Notes: generated by a model not told the origin, from the sequence alone. Shown: positions 16,403 through 25,202, counted from the stretch's first letter. The stretch: DNA of 56,952 nt from Acidovorax sp. Leaf78 (GCF_001422735.1 NZ_LMLZ01000021.1:444185-501136), one strand, 5' to 3'. Made by a program: numbers and translations.

Positions 16403-17617
16403 ATGCTTCAATTCCGAGAGTTCCTCAAATCCGGCCACGCACCCACGCTGTGGTCGTCGTTTCTCTACTTCGGCTTCTCGTGCGCCATCTGGGTGATCAA
16501 CGGCGCGATGGCGCCCTTCATCCGCGAGACCTTCAACCTCACGCCCACGCAGATGGGCATGATGCTGTCGATCCCCATCTTTGCGGGTGCGCTGATGCGC
16601 TTTCCGCTGGGCATCCTCGCGCAGTACATCGGGCGCAAGAACGCCACGCTGGTCGAGATGGCGGGCATCTTCTTCGCCATGGGCTATGGCTTCTTGTTCG
16701 TGCACACCTACAACGACCTGCTGGCCATGGGCGTGCTGCTGGGCGTGGCGGGTGCGAGCTTCGGCGTGGCGCTGTCGCTGGGCTCGGGCTCGTTTCCGCC
16801 GCGCTACAAGGGCCTGGCCATGGGCATCGTGGGCGCGGGCAATGTGGGCACGGCGGTGGCAGCCCTGCTCGCACCCGCACTGGCGCAAAAGTTTGGCTGG
16901 CAGGCCGTGTATGGCTTTGCTGCGGTGAGCGTGGCCGTGCCCGCGCTGGTGATGGCCATCTACGCCAAGGAGCCGCCTGACCTGGCAGCGCATTCGAGCT
17001 TTCGCGACCACATCGCCTGTTTGTTCGAGAAGGACGGCTGGGCGTTCAGTCTGATCTACGCGGTGACCTTTGGCGGCTTTATCGGCCTGACCACGTTTTT
17101 GCCCAGCTACTTCAGCGACCAGTTCGCCGTGAGCAAAGTGCAGGCGGGGCAGTTGACGATGATGGCGGCCTTTCTGGGCGCGGCCCTGCGCATCTTCGGC
17201 GGCTGGCTGTCGGACCACTGGGGCGGCGTCAACACACTGACCGGCGTGCTGGCCATCACCGCCGTGAGCATGGTGCTGTGTGGCCTGGCGGAAAACTCGC
17301 TGCCCGTCACCATGCTGCTGTTCCTGCTGTGCTTTGCAGCCCTGGGCGCAGGCAACGGCGCACTGTTCCAACTGGTGCCCCTGCGCTGGCCGCTGACCAC
17401 GGCGGTGGCGGGATCAATGATCGGCGAGATCGGCGCACTGGGCGGCGGGCTGATCCCCAACGGGATGGGTATCTCGCGCCAGTACACGGGCACGTACCTG
17501 TGGGGCTTCGTGGGGATCGCGGTGTGCGCGCTGGCCATGCTGGTGCTGCTGCGGGTGATGCAGCAGCGCTGGACACGGACGTGGGCGGAGAAGGGTGGGC
17601 GGGCGCGCAGCGCATGA
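16403..17617 (+). CDS. narK: Nitrate/nitrite transporter, NarK/NasA type (MFS)
   Basis: A 404-aa major facilitator with 12 predicted membrane helices. It has the NarK-family Arg-containing helix ALMRFPLGILAQYIGRKN and the nitrate-signature Gly-rich segments (GVAGASFGVALSLGSGSFPPRYKG and AALGAGNGALFQLVP). Located with nitrate assimilation genes and behind an ANTAR leader, it should import nitrate and perhaps export nitrite. ATG 16403 begins the conserved MLQFREFLKSGHAPTL; earlier starts would read through the terminator. The start lacks a strong ribosome site. Confidence 0.93.
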   Translation: MLQFREFLKSGHAPTLWSSFLYFGFSCAIWVINGAMAPFIRETFNLTPTQMGMMLSIPIFAGALMRFPLGILAQYIGRKNATLVEMAGIFFAMGYGFLFVHTYNDLLAMGVLLGVAGASFGVALSLGSGSFPPRYKGLAMGIVGAGNVGTAVAALLAPALAQKFGWQAVYGFAAVSVAVPALVMAIYAKEPPDLAAHSSFRDHIACLFEKDGWAFSLIYAVTFGGFIGLTTFLPSYFSDQFAVSKVQAGQLTMMAAFLGAALRIFGGWLSDHWGGVNTLTGVLAITAVSMVLCGLAENSLPVTMLLFLLCFAALGAGNGALFQLVPLRWPLTTAVAGSMIGEIGALGGGLIPNGMGISRQYTGTYLWGFVGIAVCALAMLVLLRVMQQRWTRTWAEKGGRARSA

Positions 17618-17737
17618 CGTGCGTGAGCACGTAAGCGCGCAACGCTTGCCGACCTTTCGGTAAAAGGGCGTTCATACAAAGGTTTGAGGGGCCCCAACCC
17701 TCCGCGTCCGCACGCTTCATGCAGCGCCCTGAAAACC

Positions 17738-17842
17738 CCCTCTCCCCTCGCGGGAGAGGGTTGGGGAGAGAGGGCAGAACAGGCAGTGCGCCCCGTAGTA
17801 GCACCCCCCTCTCCCCCCGCCCTCTCCCGCAAGGGGAGAGGG
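17738..17842. repeat. CCCTCTCCC/GGGAGAGGG palindromes
   Basis: Two perfect 9-bp hairpins with the same arms (17738-17746/17752-17760 and 17820-17828/17834-17842) lie between the convergent narK and kinase genes. This is a very common intergenic repeat in beta- and gammaproteobacteria. It may serve as a weak transcription terminator for both sides. Confidence 0.65.
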
Positions 17843-17924
17843 AGTCAAGGCACCGCCGCGCCAGGTGGTTAAGCGCTGGGGCGGCTCAAGGCGCAGCAAA
17901 GCGCTGCACTTCAAACTAAAAATG

Positions 17925-17973
17925 CCCCTAACGCTTTCTGGACAAGCGCTACCAGCTACTTTTTTGATAGCAG
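17925..17973. repeat. Short dispersed palindromic repeat, copy 2
   Basis: CTTTCTGGACAAGCGCTACCAGCTA followed by TTTTTTGATAGCA continues the family seen at 4063-4127, including the shared GACAAGCGCTACCAGCTA block. It lies just downstream of the kinase gene's stop codon. Confidence 0.6.
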
Positions 17974-17986
17974 AACCATCCCCGCC

Positions 17987-19786
17987 CTACCTCGGCAAGA
18001 ACACCAGCCAATACACCAGCAGCACATTCACCAACACACTCACGACCAGCGCGATCTTCCACAGCGCCATGGCGTCGCGCTGCATCAAAGGCTGGGGACC
18101 GGTAGAGCCCAACGGACGTGACGCACCACGCTCCAGCGCCAGCAGCATTTCTTCTGCCGTCTCGAACCGCTGCGCACGCTGGCGCGCCACTGCCTTCAAG
18201 GCAATGTGATCGAGCCAGATCGGCACACCCGGGTGGTGGCGGCTGGGGGCCACCGGATCGCGGTGGTAGCGACCCAGCTGGTACGGCACGACGTCGCCAT
18301 ACGGCAGGCGGCCCTGGCTGAGCAGCTGGTACAGCGTCACCCCCAGGGCGAACAGGTCGCTGCCGGCATCGGGCAGTTGCCCCTCTGTGTCCGCGCTGCG
18401 CTCGTAGCCCGGCCACTGCTCGGGGTTCATGTAGGTGGGCGTGCCTGCGTGCAGGCGGCGCGTGGCGGCGGGTTCGCGTCCGGACAGGGCCACGCCCAGG
18501 TCCAGCACGCGCAGCACGCCGTCGTCGCCCAGGTGCAGGTTGTCGGGCTTGATGTCCCGGTGCACCACGCCCTGGCGGTGCAGCCAGCCCAGCACCCGCG
18601 CGGCCTGCACGGTGACCGCCAGGGCCTGGGCCACGCTCAGGTGCTCGCGGCGGCGCAGGCGCTGGCCCAGAGTGGCGCCTGCATGCCAGTCGTACAGCAG
18701 GTAGAAGGCGCTGGCGCCGGGGGGCGCGGCCTCGTCCGCGATGGCACTGGCAGCGGTGGCGGCGTCGTGGGGCGGCCAGTCGTTCAGCCGCGCCAGATGC
18801 GTGGCCGCCTGGCCGGACTGCATGCGCCGCGCCACCCAGGCTTCGTGGGCCAGCGTAGCGCGTTCTTCGGCGTCATGGGCGCGCGACGGCAGCAGGGTCT
18901 TGAGGGCGTACAGCCGCTGCGTGGCGCCCTCGCGCCCGGCATCGCGGACCTGGTAGATACGGTGGATGCCGCTGTCGGCCACCAACGCTGTCACCGTGAG
19001 GCCGTCGACCTGGTCGCCCACCTTGAGCAGCGGCAGCACGGGCAGGTCCTGGGCGCGGCGGGACTCGTCCTGCAGCGTGGCCTCCTGCACGCCCTGCACG
19101 CGCACCACCAGCGCGGTCACGTTGTCGTTGCTGCCGCGGCGCAGTGCGGCTTCGGTCAGCGCATCGCTCAAGGCCTGCGCTGTGCCTCCCTCGCGCAGCA
19201 GGTGGCGCAGCTCGCGCTCGGGCACGCTGCCATGCACGCCGTCGGACAGCAGCACAAACAGGTCGCCGCTGTGCAGCTCGCCCTGGCTGTAGTCGACCAC
19301 CACGTGGTCATCCAGCCCCATGGCACGGGTGATCTGGTGCGCGAAGTCGCGCTGCGCCATCACGTGGTCGGTGGTCAGCAACTGCAGGCGGCCACCACGC
19401 AGCAGGTAGGCGCGCGTGTCGCCCACATGGGCCAGCGTGTACGACTGCCCCCGCAGCACCAGGGCCGTGAGCGTGGTCAGCCCCACCGCGGGCTGGCGGC
19501 GCCGGTTCATGGACGCCAGCCAGCCGTTGTGCGCACTCAAGATGCGGTCCAGCGCCACGGTGGTGTCCCAGGTGTCGGGCGTGGCGAAGTAGTCGTTCAC
19601 CAGCGTGTTCACGGTGGTCTGCGCGGCCTCGCGGCCATTGCCGCCGGTGCTCACACCATCGGCAATGGCAGCAATGGCACCCCGCTCGCGGTCGCGTCCC
19701 TGCCCGGCCACCAGCGCGGCAAAGTCCTCGTTCAGCGGCTTGCGCCCTGCCTCGGAGGTGTAGCCAAAGTCCAGTTCAAAACTCAT
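17987..19786 (-). CDS. Bifunctional PP2C phosphatase / Ser-Thr protein kinase
   Basis: A 599-aa fusion. Residues 1-240 form a PP2C-type phosphatase (GYTSEAGRKPLNEDF, AIADGVSTGGNG, LAHVGDTRAYLL, LLSDGVH). Residues about 255-550 form a Hanks-type kinase with VHRDIKPDNLHL at 408-419 and DLG in place of DFG. A single C-terminal membrane helix (about 575-596) anchors it with both domains in the cytoplasm. Such fusions accompany nitrate assimilation genes in Pseudomonas and Burkholderiales, but the substrate is unknown. ATG 19786 starts the phosphatase domain. It converges with narK and diverges from the FAD subunit; an NtrC-like dyad overlaps its start. Confidence 0.92.
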   Translation of the reverse strand: MSFELDFGYTSEAGRKPLNEDFAALVAGQGRDRERGAIAAIADGVSTGGNGREAAQTTVNTLVNDYFATPDTWDTTVALDRILSAHNGWLASMNRRRQPAVGLTTLTALVLRGQSYTLAHVGDTRAYLLRGGRLQLLTTDHVMAQRDFAHQITRAMGLDDHVVVDYSQGELHSGDLFVLLSDGVHGSVPERELRHLLREGGTAQALSDALTEAALRRGSNDNVTALVVRVQGVQEATLQDESRRAQDLPVLPLLKVGDQVDGLTVTALVADSGIHRIYQVRDAGREGATQRLYALKTLLPSRAHDAEERATLAHEAWVARRMQSGQAATHLARLNDWPPHDAATAASAIADEAAPPGASAFYLLYDWHAGATLGQRLRRREHLSVAQALAVTVQAARVLGWLHRQGVVHRDIKPDNLHLGDDGVLRVLDLGVALSGREPAATRRLHAGTPTYMNPEQWPGYERSADTEGQLPDAGSDLFALGVTLYQLLSQGRLPYGDVVPYQLGRYHRDPVAPSRHHPGVPIWLDHIALKAVARQRAQRFETAEEMLLALERGASRPLGSTGPQPLMQRDAMALWKIALVVSVLVNVLLVYWLVFLPR

Positions 19787-19802
19787 GCACCAGCTCCATG
19801 CA
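19786..19802 (+). promoter_or_regulatory. Candidate NtrC enhancer site for the FAD oxidoreductase unit
   Basis: TGCACCAGCTCCATGCA matches the NtrC 17-mer at 15 of 17 positions. It is centred about 169 bp upstream of the predicted start, the same distance as at nrtA. It overlaps the start codon of the divergent kinase gene, so bound NtrC could also affect the kinase. Confidence 0.4.
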
Positions 19803-19935
19803 GGTTTCATGCCCAAGGTGGTGCATGCCGCGCCAGGCCAGGGCGCCCGCACCCAGCGCCTGCGCAGCCCTGGGGCCGATGCGCACCACCACCCAGCCGT
19901 TCCGCCGTGTGCCGCCCCACATCAGTGCGCAGCGA

Positions 19936-19952
19936 CTGGCACAGGCATTGCT
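19936..19952 (+). promoter_or_regulatory. Sigma-54 promoter of the nitrate reductase operon
   Basis: CTGGCAC-AGGCA-TTGCT matches the RpoN consensus at every conserved position. The predicted start is near 19963. It should drive the FAD oxidoreductase, PilJ-type protein and nasA, which follow in the same direction with short gaps. Confidence 0.87.
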
Positions 19953-19962
19953 TTACACCACC

Positions 19963-20008
19963 AACGACCCTTCGGGGTCTCGCGGCTCCCCCTTGCAATG
20001 GCGCACGG
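19963..20008 (+). ncRNA. ANTAR-type leader of the nitrate reductase operon
   Basis: Hairpin 2 (19991-19996/20003-20008, one mismatch) closes the hexaloop AAUGGC, identical to hairpin 2 of the nrtA and narK leaders. The first hairpin differs: a 5-bp GACCC/GGGUC stem (19968-19972/19977-19981) with a UUCG tetraloop replaces the A1/G4 hexaloop. The leader may therefore bind NasT more weakly or with another geometry. Confidence 0.68.
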
Positions 20009-20023
20009 AAGAGCTGCCCGGAC

Positions 20024-20092
20024 AAAGGCGTCCCCACATGCCGTTTCGAGATGGATCGAGGCAGCATCGTGAGGGACGCCTTTTTTGTTTTT
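20024..20092 (+). terminator. Leader terminator before the FAD oxidoreductase gene
   Basis: An 11-bp arm AAAGGCGTCCC (20024-20034) pairs with GGGACGCCTTT (20073-20083) and is followed by a T-rich tract with one G. It ends about 36 bp before the start codon. The 18-nt block GGACAAAGGCGTCCCCAC is identical to that before nrtA. Confidence 0.88.
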
Positions 20093-20128
20093 CGCACTGG
20101 CCCCGCAGTGGCGCAGAAGGAGTCATGA

Positions 20129-21358
20129 ATGAAAAAGCTCAAACTGGTGATGGTAGGCAACGGCATGGCCGGCGTACGCACCCTCGAAGAGCTGCTCAAG
20201 ATTGCCCCCGACCTGTACGACATCACGGTCTTCGGCGCCGAGCCCCACCCCAACTACAACCGCATCATGCTGTCGCCCGTGCTGGCGGGCGAGCAGACCC
20301 TCGACGAGATCATCCTGAACGATTGGGCCTGGTACACCGATCACCACATCGCGCTGCACACCGGCTTCACGGTGAACGAGGTGGACCGCGTGCGCCGCGT
20401 GGTCAGCGCCAGCAACAGCGCGGGCGATCTGGTCACGGCCGAGTACGACCGGCTGATCCTCGCCACCGGCTCCAACCCCTTCATCCTGCCCGTGCCCGGC
20501 AAGGACCTGGCCGGTGTGCTCGCCTACCGCGACATTGCCGACACGCAGGCCATGATCGACGCTGCCGCCACCTACCAGCACGCCGTGGTCATCGGCGGCG
20601 GCCTGCTGGGCCTGGAGGCCGCTAACGGCCTCATGAAGCGCGGCATGACGGTGAGCGTGGTGCACGTGGGCAACACGCTCATGGAACGCCAGCTCGACGA
20701 CGTGGCCGGCCGCATGCTGCAGCAGACGCTGCAGGAGCGCGGCATGAATTTCCTCCTCAACGCCCAGACGCAAGAGCTGGTGGGCGGCGCCGACGGCCGC
20801 GTCACGGCCGTGAAGTTCAAGGACGGCCGCACGGTGCCCGCCGACCTCGTGGTGATGACCGTGGGCGTGCGCCCCAACACCGCGCTGGCCGAAAAAATGC
20901 GCCTGCACGTGAACCGCGGCATCGTGGTCAGCGACACCCTGCAGACCATCACCGACGCCCGCATCTACGCCGTGGGCGAATGCGCCGCGCACCGCGGCGT
21001 CGCGTACGGCCTGGTGGCCCCGCTGTTCGAGCAGGGCAAGGTGCTGGCCAACCACCTGGCAGAGATGGGCATCGACCGCTACCAGGGCTCGCAGACGTCC
21101 ACCAAGCTCAAGGTCACGGGCATCGACCTGTTTTCGGCGGGCGACTTCCAGGGTGACGAACACACCGAAGAGATCGTGATGAGCGACCCCATGACCGGCA
21201 TGTACAAGAAGCTCGTCATTAAGGACAACAAACTGGTGGGCGCCTGCCTGTACGGCGACACGGTGGACGGCAGCTGGTACTTCGAGCTGCTGCGCGAGGG
21301 CCGCGCGGTCGAAGAGATCCGCGACCAGCTGATGTTCGGCCCGTCGAGCGCGGACTGA
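20129..21358 (+). CDS. FAD/NAD(P)H electron-transfer subunit of assimilatory nitrate reductase
   Basis: A 409-aa pyridine nucleotide-disulfide-type flavoprotein resembling the N-terminal part of NirB and the NasC (Klebsiella) / NasB (Bacillus) subunits. It has an FAD motif VMVGNGMAGVRTLEEL, an NAD(P) motif VVIGGGLLGLEAANGL and the NirB-like NRIMLSPVLAGEQTLDEI. It lacks the [2Fe-2S] and siroheme domains of NirB. It likely passes electrons from NAD(P)H to nasA, whose C-terminal [2Fe-2S] domain fits this. The start at 20129 has an AAGGAG site; the ATG at 20125 is out of frame. Confidence 0.88.
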   Translation: MKKLKLVMVGNGMAGVRTLEELLKIAPDLYDITVFGAEPHPNYNRIMLSPVLAGEQTLDEIILNDWAWYTDHHIALHTGFTVNEVDRVRRVVSASNSAGDLVTAEYDRLILATGSNPFILPVPGKDLAGVLAYRDIADTQAMIDAAATYQHAVVIGGGLLGLEAANGLMKRGMTVSVVHVGNTLMERQLDDVAGRMLQQTLQERGMNFLLNAQTQELVGGADGRVTAVKFKDGRTVPADLVVMTVGVRPNTALAEKMRLHVNRGIVVSDTLQTITDARIYAVGECAAHRGVAYGLVAPLFEQGKVLANHLAEMGIDRYQGSQTSTKLKVTGIDLFSAGDFQGDEHTEEIVMSDPMTGMYKKLVIKDNKLVGACLYGDTVDGSWYFELLREGRAVEEIRDQLMFGPSSAD

Positions 21359-21408
21359 CCGCCTCCATCCACAACCCACTTGCGCAACGCTACCCCAAGG
21401 CCACCACG

Positions 21409-22257
21409 ATGAAGACTGCCGCCGCCCGCCTGTCCGCCGCCCTGCACCGCAGAACCCTGCTGACCACCGCAGGCGCCGGTGCCGTGGCCTGCGCCCTGGC
21501 CTGGGTGCCGGGGCCAGCACACGCACAGGTCGCCAACCTCAACGACGCCATCAACAAGGCCGGCCGCCAGCGCATGCTCAGCCAGCGCATGGGCAAGGCC
21601 TGGCTGGCCCTGGCGCACAAGGTGCAGGAGAACGCCGCACGCCAGGTGCTGGAGCAGTCCGTGGCGCTGTTCGAGCGCCAGCTGGCCGAACTCAAGTCCT
21701 ACGCGCCCACCCCGGTGATCCGCGAGACCTACGGCCAGCTCGACACCGCCTGGGCCGCCCACAAGGCCACGCTGATGGCCGGCACGCCCGCACTGGCCGG
21801 CGCCGCCGCCATGCTGCAGGCCGACGCCAAGGTGCTGGCCCTGGCCCATCTGGGCACCGTGCAGTACGAGGCCGCTTCGGGCAAACCTGTGGGCCACCTG
21901 GTCAACGTGGCGGGGCGCCAGCGCATGCTGAGCCAGCGCATGGCCAAGTTCTACCTGGCGGCGCTGCTGCCAGTGGACGCTGCAGCGGCTGCGTCCGAAA
22001 TCGCCAAGGCGCGCACCGAGTTCGTGGCGGCCAACGAGGTACTACGCAAGGCACCCGAGGCCAATGACCGCATCCGACAGGAGCTGCAGCTGGCCGACGG
22101 GCAATGGGTGTTCTTCGACGCGGCCCTGCAGCGCATGCAGGCCGGCAATGCCACGGGCAACACGGCGAGGCTGGTGTCCGATGTGTTCGTCGCCAGCGAG
22201 AACCTGCTGTCCAGCATGGACAAGGTGACGGGCCTCTATGCGGCCCTGGCCAACTGA
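21409..22257 (+). CDS. Periplasmic PilJ-type protein with two P-boxes (putative nitrate binding)
   Basis: A 282-aa exported protein with a Tat-like signal (HRRTLLTTAGAGAVACALAW, cut near AHAQ) and two halves that each begin with the same segment: NKAGRQRMLSQRM (49-61) and NVAGRQRMLSQRM (166-178). This matches the P-box of PilJ-type sensor domains; the PilJ domain of the McpN chemoreceptor is known to bind nitrate, as is the related NarX/NarQ P-box. There is no transmembrane or signalling domain after the signal. Placed between the FAD subunit and nasA, it may bind periplasmic nitrate or nitrite (inference). Confidence 0.85.
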   Translation: MKTAAARLSAALHRRTLLTTAGAGAVACALAWVPGPAHAQVANLNDAINKAGRQRMLSQRMGKAWLALAHKVQENAARQVLEQSVALFERQLAELKSYAPTPVIRETYGQLDTAWAAHKATLMAGTPALAGAAAMLQADAKVLALAHLGTVQYEAASGKPVGHLVNVAGRQRMLSQRMAKFYLAALLPVDAAAAASEIAKARTEFVAANEVLRKAPEANDRIRQELQLADGQWVFFDAALQRMQAGNATGNTARLVSDVFVASENLLSSMDKVTGLYAALAN

Positions 22258-22306
22258 CAGGGCCGCCATCGCCCACCGCCCCACACCATCACCACAAGAC
22301 CACGGC

Positions 22307-25144
22307 ATGACAGAGACCCGATCCACCTGCCCCTATTGCGGCGTAGGCTGCGGCGTGATCATCGAGAGCGACGGCCCGCAGATCATCGGTGTGCGCGGCG
22401 ACCCGCACCACCCCGCCAACTTCGGCCGCCTGTGCACCAAGGGCTCCACCCTGCACCTCACGGCCAGCAGCCCCGTCACCCTGCAGACGCGCCTGCTGCA
22501 ACCGCAGCAGCGCCTGCAGCGCACCGATACGCCCCAGCCGCTATCCTGGGACGCGGCCCTGGGCCTGGCGGCCGGCCAATTCGCCGACATCATCCAGCAG
22601 CACGGCCCGGACGCCGTGGGCTTCTACGTCAGCGGCCAGTTGCTGACCGAGGACTACTACGTCTTCAACAAACTGGCCAAGGGCCTGATCGGCACCAACA
22701 ACATCGACACCAACTCGCGCCTGTGCATGAGCAGCGCCGTGGCGGGCTACAAGCAGACCCTGGGTGCCGATGCACCACCCGCCTGCTACGACGACGTGAA
22801 GCACGCGCAGTGCCTCTTCATCGTGGGCAGCAACGCGGCCTGGGCGCACCCCATATTGTTCCGCCGCATCGAAGATGCGCGCGCCGCCAACCCGGGCATG
22901 AAGGTCATCGTGGCCGACCCGCGCCGTACCGACACCGCGGGCATGGCCGACCTGTTCCTGCCGCTGCAACCGGGCAGCGACGTGATGCTGTTCAACGGCA
23001 TGCTGCACCTGATGCTGCGCGAGGGCTGGACCGATGCGAAGTACATCGCCGCGCACACCAACGGCTTTGCCGAACTGCAGGCGCTGGTGCGCGAAGCCAC
23101 ACCCGAGCGCGTGGCCGAGGTGTGCGGCATTTCGGTCGCTGACCTGACCACCGCCGCAAAGTGGTTTGCCACCTCGGCATCGACCCTGAGCCTGTACTGC
23201 CAGGGCCTGAACCAGAGCAGCAGCGGCACGGCCAAGAACGCCACGCTCATCAACCTGCACCTGGCCACCGCGCAGATCGGCAAGCCCGGCGCCGGCCCCT
23301 TCAGCCTGACCGGCCAGCCCAACGCCATGGGCGGGCGCGAGGTGGGCGGCCTGGCCAACCTGCTCAGCGCGCACCGCGACCTGGCCAACCCCCAGCACCG
23401 CGCCGAAGTCGCCGCGCTGTGGGGCGTGGCCGACGTGCCCGCCACACCGGGTAAGACAGCCGTGGAGATGTTCCAGGCCGCCGCCGACGGCGAGATCAAG
23501 GCGCTGTGGATTGCCTGCACCAACCCCGCGCAGAGCATGCCCGACCAGGCCACCGTGCGCCGCGCCCTGCAGCGCGCCGAGTTCGTGGTGGTGCAGGAGG
23601 CCTTTGCCACCGCCGCCACCTGCGCGTACGCCGACCTGCTGCTGCCCGCCACCACCTGGGGCGAGAAGACCGGCACGGTGACCAACAGCGAGCGCCGCAT
23701 CTCGCGCGTGCGAAGCGCCGTGCCTGCGCCGGGCGACGCGCGGCATGACTGGGCGATTGCCGTGCAGTTCGCCCAGCAGCTCGAGGCGCGGCTGCGCCCC
23801 GGCGCGCCCACCCTCTTCCCCTACACCACAGACCACGCCGACGCAGGCGCTGAAAAGGTATGGCAGGAGCACCGCGAGAGCACGCGCGGACGCGACCTGG
23901 ACATCACCGGCCTGTCGTGGAGCCTGCTCGAAACCGCCGGCCCCCAGCAGTGGCCCCTGCCGGAGGGCACCACCACCGGCAAGGCCCGCCTGTACGAAGA
24001 CGGCATCTACCCCACCGCAGACGGTCGGGCCCGCTTTGCCGCCCACGCCTGGAAGCCCGTGGCCGAGCCGCGCGAGTCGCGCTACCCCTTCAGCCTGACC
24101 ACCGGCCGCCTGCGCGACCAGTGGCACGGCATGACGCGCACCGGCACCCTGGGCCGCCTCTTCGGCCACGTGGCAGAGCCCAGCGTGCAACTGCACCCGC
24201 AGGACATGGAACGGCGCAGCCTGCAGAACGGCGACCTGGTCTACGTGACGAGCAAGCGCGGCACCATCGTCGTGCCCGTGCAGGGCGACACCACCGTGGG
24301 CGTTTCGCAGGCCTTCATGGCCATGCACTGGGGCAGCGAATTTTTGAGCGGATGCTCGTCCACCGGCGAGCGGCTGGCGGGCGTGAATGCACTGACCACC
24401 TCGGCCTACTGCCCCACGTCCAAACAGCCCGAGCTCAAGCACGCAGCCGTCAAGATTTTGAAGGCCGAGCTGCCCTGGACGCTGCTGGCCATGGCTTGGC
24501 TGCCCGCCGGCACGGCGCAGGCCACGCGCGAGGCGCTGTCTGCGCTGATGGCGCAGTTTCCGTTTGCCAGCTGCGTGCCCTTCAGCAACAACACGCCGTT
24601 GAATGAACCCGGCCGCGAGCGCGTGGGCGTGCTGCTGCGCGCCGCTGCGCACGAGGCCCCGCCGGACGCGATCATCGAGCGCATCGAATCGCTGATGGGC
24701 CTGGCCGGCACCGACACGCAGCGCTACGCCGACAAAAAGCGCGGCCAGCGCCGCGCCGCGCGCCTGATGCGCCGGGCCGACGCCACCACCCTGGAAGGCA
24801 TCGTGCTGGCCGGCGACACCAGCGCCGAAGGGTGGCTCAAGACCCTCCTGCAGGAAGAACTGCCCGCCCAAAGCTACGGCCGCCTGCTGCTGGTCCCCGG
24901 CGCCAAGGCCCCGGTGGCCGTGCAGTCGCGCGGCAAGACGGTGTGCACCTGCTTCAACGTGGCGGACATCGCCATCACCACCGAACTGGCCCGCTGCCAC
25001 GGCACCGACGCCGACCGCCTGGCCCAGCTGCAAGGCACACTGCGCTGCGGCACCAACTGCGGCTCCTGCTTGCCCGAACTCAAACGCATGGTCCGCGCCA
25101 CCGGCCCCCTGGCACCCAAACCGCTGGCGCAGGCCACCATATAA
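22307..25144 (+). CDS. nasA: Assimilatory nitrate reductase catalytic subunit
   Basis: Reduces nitrate to nitrite in the cytoplasm using a Mo-bis-MGD cofactor. The 945-aa product has an N-terminal [4Fe-4S] site (C8, C11, C15, C43), the molybdopterin oxidoreductase body, a dinucleotide-binding C-terminal domain (SLTTGRLRDQWHGMTRTG), and a terminal BFD-like [2Fe-2S] domain (CTCFNVAD...CGTNCGSC, about 885-935). This is the NasA/NarB class. It is the third gene of the sigma-54/ANTAR-controlled operon. Cofactor genes cobA (siroheme) and mog (molybdenum) also occur in the window. Confidence 0.96.
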   Translation: MTETRSTCPYCGVGCGVIIESDGPQIIGVRGDPHHPANFGRLCTKGSTLHLTASSPVTLQTRLLQPQQRLQRTDTPQPLSWDAALGLAAGQFADIIQQHGPDAVGFYVSGQLLTEDYYVFNKLAKGLIGTNNIDTNSRLCMSSAVAGYKQTLGADAPPACYDDVKHAQCLFIVGSNAAWAHPILFRRIEDARAANPGMKVIVADPRRTDTAGMADLFLPLQPGSDVMLFNGMLHLMLREGWTDAKYIAAHTNGFAELQALVREATPERVAEVCGISVADLTTAAKWFATSASTLSLYCQGLNQSSSGTAKNATLINLHLATAQIGKPGAGPFSLTGQPNAMGGREVGGLANLLSAHRDLANPQHRAEVAALWGVADVPATPGKTAVEMFQAAADGEIKALWIACTNPAQSMPDQATVRRALQRAEFVVVQEAFATAATCAYADLLLPATTWGEKTGTVTNSERRISRVRSAVPAPGDARHDWAIAVQFAQQLEARLRPGAPTLFPYTTDHADAGAEKVWQEHRESTRGRDLDITGLSWSLLETAGPQQWPLPEGTTTGKARLYEDGIYPTADGRARFAAHAWKPVAEPRESRYPFSLTTGRLRDQWHGMTRTGTLGRLFGHVAEPSVQLHPQDMERRSLQNGDLVYVTSKRGTIVVPVQGDTTVGVSQAFMAMHWGSEFLSGCSSTGERLAGVNALTTSAYCPTSKQPELKHAAVKILKAELPWTLLAMAWLPAGTAQATREALSALMAQFPFASCVPFSNNTPLNEPGRERVGVLLRAAAHEAPPDAIIERIESLMGLAGTDTQRYADKKRGQRRAARLMRRADATTLEGIVLAGDTSAEGWLKTLLQEELPAQSYGRLLLVPGAKAPVAVQSRGKTVCTCFNVADIAITTELARCHGTDADRLAQLQGTLRCGTNCGSCLPELKRMVRATGPLAPKPLAQATI

Positions 25145-25202
25145 CCAAAAGTTGTCTGGCTTAAAGGAAAATAGCGCCTCAGTTCCCTTCGAACCCCCAC
25201 AA

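Noticed and set aside
17738..17842. CRISPR-like spacing of CCCTCTCCC/GGGAGAGGG palindromes
   Set aside because: Only two palindromes, no regular spacers; a known type of common intergenic repeat.
22541..25033. Very long open frame (830 codons) antisense to nasA
   Set aside because: His/Ala/Gly/Arg-rich composition typical of antisense frames in GC-rich genes; nasA on the other strand has all expected motifs.
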